This document shows positions 22,394 through 25,373 of a stretch of DNA of 25,373 nt, piece by piece (position 1 is the stretch's first letter; each line of letters begins with the position of its first letter). The DNA comes from JABMRF01 sp964434235 (lineage in GTDB: Bacteria > Patescibacteriota > Patescibacteriia > UBA11705 > JABHMO01). The notes beneath the pieces were generated by a model. It was given only the letters and a program-made list of their open reading frames with translations. It was not told where the DNA came from and made no database searches. The stretch covers positions 1 through 25,373 of the forward strand of contig CAYSUN010000010.1 of NCBI GenBank assembly GCA_964434235.1, given 5' to 3'. The position numbers and the translations under genes are program-made.

Positions 22394-22466
22394 TTGACAA
22401 GTTGTTTAGATAGTGATACAATCACAGCAATCTTCTATTGGAAGCTAAGGCGAAAGCCAAGGAGGT
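22394..22466 (+). promoter_or_regulatory. speD promoter and SD that fix the start
   Basis: TTGACA (22394-22399), 17 bp, TACAAT (22417-22422), then a leader of about 45 nt and AAGGAGGT (22459-22466) five bases before ATG 22472. A small GGC-GAAA-GCC tetraloop (about 22450-22459) sits just before the SD. The frame is open back to a TTG that is the -35 box itself and so is not the start. Confidence 0.85.
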
Positions 22467-22471
22467 GCCAA

Positions 22472-22861
22472 ATGAGTGTGCAAAATGCTCTTGGGCGTCA
22501 TGTCTTGGTCGAGATGTACGACTGCAACGTGACCAAACTGAACGACTTTGAATTAATCGCCCGAATGATGAAGGATGCGGCTGTGCACGCTGGTGCAACA
22601 ATCGTTGGGGATGTTTTTCACAAATTTTCTCCACATGGAGTTTCCGGAGCTGTTGTGATTGCTGAATCTCATCTATCCATTCACACATGGCCAGAACACA
22701 ATTTTGCGGCCCTTGATCTTTTCACTTGTGGTGAAAGCGTTGACCCGTGGAAAGCCTTCAACTACATCCAGGAAATTCTGGAAGCCAAAAATGTACAAAC
22801 ACAAGAGATTATGCGTGGTCTATTTGACCATCAAGTCGAACACAAGCCAGGATTTGGCTGA
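22472..22861 (+). CDS. speD: S-adenosylmethionine decarboxylase proenzyme (SpeD, pyruvoyl type)
   Basis: Removes CO2 from SAM to make the aminopropyl donor for spermidine. It is made as a proenzyme that cleaves itself before Ser66, which becomes the pyruvoyl group. Seen: LGRHVLVEMYDC, AGATIVGDVFHKFSPHGVSGAVVIAESHLSIHTWPEH (cleavage between Glu65 and Ser66; His71 as processing base) and LFTCGESVDPWKAF with Cys86 as catalytic acid. The spacing Ser-His-Cys equals that of the Thermotoga enzyme (63-68-83). At 129 aa from ATG 22472 the length is normal. G+C is about 50%, far above the flanks, and strong signals surround it, which suggests recent acquisition. No speE or other polyamine gene is in the window. 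Some SpeD homologues are reported to decarboxylate ornithine or arginine instead; the motifs here look like the SAM enzyme. Confidence 0.95.
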   Translation: MSVQNALGRHVLVEMYDCNVTKLNDFELIARMMKDAAVHAGATIVGDVFHKFSPHGVSGAVVIAESHLSIHTWPEHNFAALDLFTCGESVDPWKAFNYIQEILEAKNVQTQEIMRGLFDHQVEHKPGFG

Positions 22862-22889
22862 CTGACGAAAGATTTACCCCATCTCAAAC

Positions 22890-22922
22890 AAAAACGAGCT
22901 GCTTAATAAAGCAGCTCATTTT
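22890..22922. terminator. Bidirectional terminator, speD / cysS
   Basis: Nine-bp stem GAGCTGCTT (22896-22904) with AAGCAGCTC (22909-22917) and AATA loop. T-rich sequence follows on the plus strand. Before it, ACAAAAACG gives UUUUUGU for the leftward cysS transcript, whose stop is at 22924. Confidence 0.8.
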
Positions 22923-22923
22923 C

Positions 22924-24303
22924 TTATATTTTTTTCTTGACAATCGAAGTATCAGCTGCGTCTTCTACTGTCCACCCAAGTTCATCAATTTTTTTTCTCA
23001 GTTCATCAGCCTTATCCCATTTTTTCTCTACTCGAGCTTTTAATCTATTATCAACAAGGATCTGAATATCTTCAGGCACAATTTGATTTTCTTGTTTTAA
23101 TTCTAAAAATCCCAACCCTAAAACTTCATCAAATTTAATTAAAGTTGCTCTTTTATCAGCGTCTGTTAAATTTGATTTAAATACTTCCCAAACAATAGCC
23201 AAAGCTTTTGGCATCAACAAATCATCATTTACTTGTTCAGTAAATTTTTCTAAAAATTGATTATCAATTTGACCATTTTGTTTCCCCAACTCTAAAAACT
23301 TTTTAACTAATTTATCCCAAGAATTTTTTGCATTGGATAAAGTTTCCCAACTAAAATTTAACTTGCTTCTATAATGAGCACTTAAACAAAAAAATCTATA
23401 GACAACTGGAGCAAAACCTTTATTTTCTAAAGATTTTAAAGTTAAAAAATTACCACCAGATTTAGCCATCTTGCCTTCGTTAATCAATAAAAATTCTCCA
23501 TGAACCCAAAATCTCACAAATTGTTTACCTGTAGCTGATTCGCTTTGAGCAATTTCATTTGGATGATGCACTGTCAGATGATCAATTCCGCCAGCATGAA
23601 TATCAATAGTTTCACCAAGATATTTCATACTCATTGCACTACATTCAATATGCCAACCTGGAAAACCAACACCCCAAGGCGATTCCCACTCCATTTGACG
23701 TTGAACGCCTTTAGGCGAAAATTTCCAAACTGCGAAGTCTGATGAATTCTTTTTTTCTTGATTAACTTCCACTCGTGCCCCTTCTTCTTGTCCGGCTAAA
23801 TTTAGTCGAGCAAGTTTTCCATAATCTTGGACTTTGCTGGTATCAAAATACATCCCATCAGAAGTTTTATATAAATAACCTTTTTCATCAAGAATTTTTA
23901 TCAAATTTATTTGCTCAACAATATTATCAGTTGCCTTGGCCCAGACTGTGGGTTCTAAAATATTTAATTTTTTTAAATCATCCTTAAATTCTTGAGTAAA
24001 AAACTGGGCAATATCCCAAGCACTTTTTGATTTCAAACGAGCACTTTTTTCAATTTTGTCCTCCCCTGTATCATTATCACTAGTCAAATGTCCAACATCA
24101 GTAATATTTATAACATGCTTAACATTATAACCATCAAACATTAATGTTCTTTTCAAAATATCTTCAAAAATATAAGTTCTTAAATTACCAATATGCGCAT
24201 AATCATAAACAGTTGGCCCACAAGTATAATAAGTTACCGCTTCTGTATTAAGGGGTTTAAATTCTTCAATTTTTCTAGAAAGAGTATTGTATAATTTAAA
24301 CAT
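22924..24303 (-). CDS. cysS: Cysteinyl-tRNA synthetase
   Basis: Charges tRNA-Cys. Complete class I enzyme of 459 aa (family about 460). Zinc-site Cys28 lies in YYTCGPTVYDYAHIGNLRTY with HIGN (37-40). The other zinc ligands are in GWHIECSAMS (Cys221) and HHPNEIAQSE (His246/247 and Glu250). HAGGIDHLTVHHPNE is a hallmark of CysRS. The second class signature is KMAKSGGN (278-285), with Ala in place of the usual Ser. The anticodon-binding helical domain follows, ending WDKADELRKKIDELGWTVEDA. The ATG has no SD. It lies 36 nt after the surface-protein gene. Confidence 0.97.
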   Translation of the reverse strand: MFKLYNTLSRKIEEFKPLNTEAVTYYTCGPTVYDYAHIGNLRTYIFEDILKRTLMFDGYNVKHVINITDVGHLTSDNDTGEDKIEKSARLKSKSAWDIAQFFTQEFKDDLKKLNILEPTVWAKATDNIVEQINLIKILDEKGYLYKTSDGMYFDTSKVQDYGKLARLNLAGQEEGARVEVNQEKKNSSDFAVWKFSPKGVQRQMEWESPWGVGFPGWHIECSAMSMKYLGETIDIHAGGIDHLTVHHPNEIAQSESATGKQFVRFWVHGEFLLINEGKMAKSGGNFLTLKSLENKGFAPVVYRFFCLSAHYRSKLNFSWETLSNAKNSWDKLVKKFLELGKQNGQIDNQFLEKFTEQVNDDLLMPKALAIVWEVFKSNLTDADKRATLIKFDEVLGLGFLELKQENQIVPEDIQILVDNRLKARVEKKWDKADELRKKIDELGWTVEDAADTSIVKKKI

Positions 24304-24339
24304 AATTTTTCTTTTATTAGAATATCTTACCGCAACTTC

Positions 24340-25320
24340 CTACTTTTCGCAAGTTGCCCCAGCATACCAACCAAGATCAACAATTACCTTAATTTCGCCA
24401 CTTTTTTCATTTAATCTTTGCAAAGACTTTCCAACCACAGTACAAGGTTCAATCGCTTTCATCCCAAAGCCAGCCTGACTTGATGCAGTAATCCAATCTC
24501 CAGGTCGAATTGATCCATTTTCATCATTAACTTTAACGGTCACAAACCCAGCTAAAGCAACTGGTTGTCCATTTATTTTCTGAGCATTATTTAATGTCAT
24601 TGATGGATCAGCAGAAACAATACCAACAACTGTCCTATTTTCTTTAGTCGCTTTAATAAGATTTAAATTATCATCAGTTGCGACAATATCACCTGGCAAA
24701 ACTAACTGAGCAGTTGTCAAAGCTTCAGCCAAATCCCCACAGCCGTTACAACCACTACCAACAGTAAGTTGCCCCTCGATTGTAACTGCCCCATGAAATA
24801 ATCCAGCTAAATAATCTCCTGAAGATTCAATTCCAATATCCTCTTTAGCTAAATAAACCTCACTATTATTTTTACTTGAATCAGCATTAACTTTTTTAAA
24901 TGTATGTAATCCTATTTTTTCATTAGTATGAACATCTTTATAATTAAGATTAGTTTCACTCCAAACGCCACCACCCGAGGCAGTTAATTTAGACACTAAA
25001 GCTGTCCCATACGATGAAATAACTACTCCACGAGAATTACCCATCACCCACTGTCCATCCGTATCACTATAAATCATTGACCCGATATGACGAGCAACCA
25101 AATATTCAGCAATATCACTTGAGTTTATTCTCAAACCAACTCCACCACCAGTCATAGTTGCTTCAAATGCAACATTTGAAGAACCTTGCATTTCTGTAAA
25201 AAATCCTTTTCTTTTGACTGCTATTTTTGACTGAATATTAGTGGTTGCGTCAATATAAGTTCCCAGAAATGCCCCTGAAGTACCATTTGCAACTGTTAAA
25301 CCATAGCTATTACTTACCAC
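24340..25320 (-). CDS. C-terminal part of a surface protein with a DLAE...GDIV...VVGIVS domain
   Basis: The first part (about residues 1-185) consists of Gly/Ser/Thr/Asn-rich repeats of beta strands, as in fibre or shell-like proteins. The last 130 residues form a distinct domain: CGDLAEALTTAQLVLPGDIVATDD, then RTVVGIVSADPSMTLN, PVALAGFVTVKV, GSIRPGDWITASSQAGFGMKA, VVGKSLQR and KVIVDLGWY. This pattern is common at the C-terminus of large cell-surface proteins and phage-tail-like fibres, and resembles the peptidase G2/intramolecular-chaperone type; that link is by recall. The frame starts here only at a GTG inside repeat sequence, without SD, and the same frame meets TAG at 25363-25365. So this is a fragment of a larger gene continuing past the right edge. 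Confidence 0.75.
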   Translation of the reverse strand: MVSNSYGLTVANGTSGAFLGTYIDATTNIQSKIAVKRKGFFTEMQGSSNVAFEATMTGGGVGLRINSSDIAEYLVARHIGSMIYSDTDGQWVMGNSRGVVISSYGTALVSKLTASGGGVWSETNLNYKDVHTNEKIGLHTFKKVNADSSKNNSEVYLAKEDIGIESSGDYLAGLFHGAVTIEGQLTVGSGCNGCGDLAEALTTAQLVLPGDIVATDDNLNLIKATKENRTVVGIVSADPSMTLNNAQKINGQPVALAGFVTVKVNDENGSIRPGDWITASSQAGFGMKAIEPCTVVGKSLQRLNEKSGEIKVIVDLGWYAGATCEK

Positions 25321-25373
25321 GGCCCCCTCAAAGACAACGGACCCTGTTTTTCTTGTGCAGTACTACTGGCCTT
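25321..25373 (-). pseudogene. Upstream part of the surface protein in another frame (apparent frameshift)
   Basis: From the right edge the leftward frame reads KASSTAQEK and then goes out of frame to a TAA at 25314-25316. Adding one A in the A-run at 25347-25351 would join KASSTAQEK to TGSVVFEGAVVSNSYGL, which fits the downstream protein. It is either a sequence error, a real mutation, or a slip on AAA. Confidence 0.55.

Noticed and set aside
22422..22688. 88-codon minus-strand frame across speD
   Set aside because: Antisense to a well-conserved gene and covering its promoter; openness is due to the higher G+C of speD.
25318..25320. GTG as the true start of the surface protein
   Set aside because: No SD, lies inside repeat-type sequence, and coding text continues upstream in the other frame.
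1..25373. tRNA, rRNA, transposase, integrase or prophage genes
   Set aside because: None was found on either strand when reading for TTCGA-type arms, CCA ends or DDE/tyrosine recombinase motifs; a covariance-model search would be more sensitive.

Overview
This window looks like a slice of chromosome from a Patescibacteria (Candidate Phyla Radiation) bacterium. It is AT-rich. Most genes lie on the minus strand and are closely packed. Most housekeeping genes have no visible Shine-Dalgarno (SD) sequence. Several short proteins are recognisable only as the kind of conserved unknown common in that radiation, such as the Pro/Ala-rich plus helical protein upstream of mreB and the DLAE-type surface protein. 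TGA is used as a stop (speD and the 87-aa gene), so code 11 fits and the UGA-Gly code does not. The phylum call is inference; there is no rRNA here to test it.

Layout. 1-2811: end of a plus-strand gene, a small SPFH-like membrane protein, then lepA. 2992-5670: a coupled pair of paralogous unknown proteins, divergent from a secreted 487-aa protein with a transglutaminase-like C-terminus. 5735-9090: a leftward pduL-ackA-murJ cluster (acetyl phosphate to acetate plus ATP; lipid II flippase). 9282-9944: an HD-type ppGpp-hydrolase-like gene. 10023-11003: a PfkB-family kinase. 11149-12306: a nucleoside deoxyribosyltransferase-like/Nudix fusion. 12516-13139: an exported beta-rich protein. 13212-20803: a long leftward run of mreB-associated protein, mreB, GT4 glycosyltransferase, methyltransferase, two unknowns, holB-like clamp-loader subunit, beta-propeller lipoprotein, frr and Nudix. 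21077-21340: a small membrane protein. 21416-24303: dus and cysS flanking the lone plus-strand speD. 24340-25373: C-terminal part of a surface protein with an apparent frameshift.

The main pattern is that two kinds of gene are interleaved. Core genes (lepA, pduL, ackA, murJ, pfkB, frr, holB, mreB, dus, cysS and others) are AT-rich, closely spaced and lack an SD. Eight accessory transcription units have close-to-consensus SD sequences, mostly exactly 5 nt from the start codon. Nearly all have a TTGACA-like/TATAAT-like promoter (two are perfect TTGACA-N17-TATAAT) and a private hairpin-plus-U-tract terminator. Several are richer in G+C than their surroundings, most clearly speD and the 87-aa gene.

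Non-coding structure includes a 34-nt perfect palindrome between frr and the Nudix gene, a GGGG-T-GGG-T-GGG-C-GGG quadruplex motif in the leader of the glycosyltransferase next to a GC hairpin, 18-bp tandem repeats abutting the lepA stop, and bidirectional terminators at convergent junctions. No tRNA, rRNA, CRISPR array, transposase or origin was seen. No gene-free gap exceeds 300 bases; the longest are 746-981 and 20804-21076.
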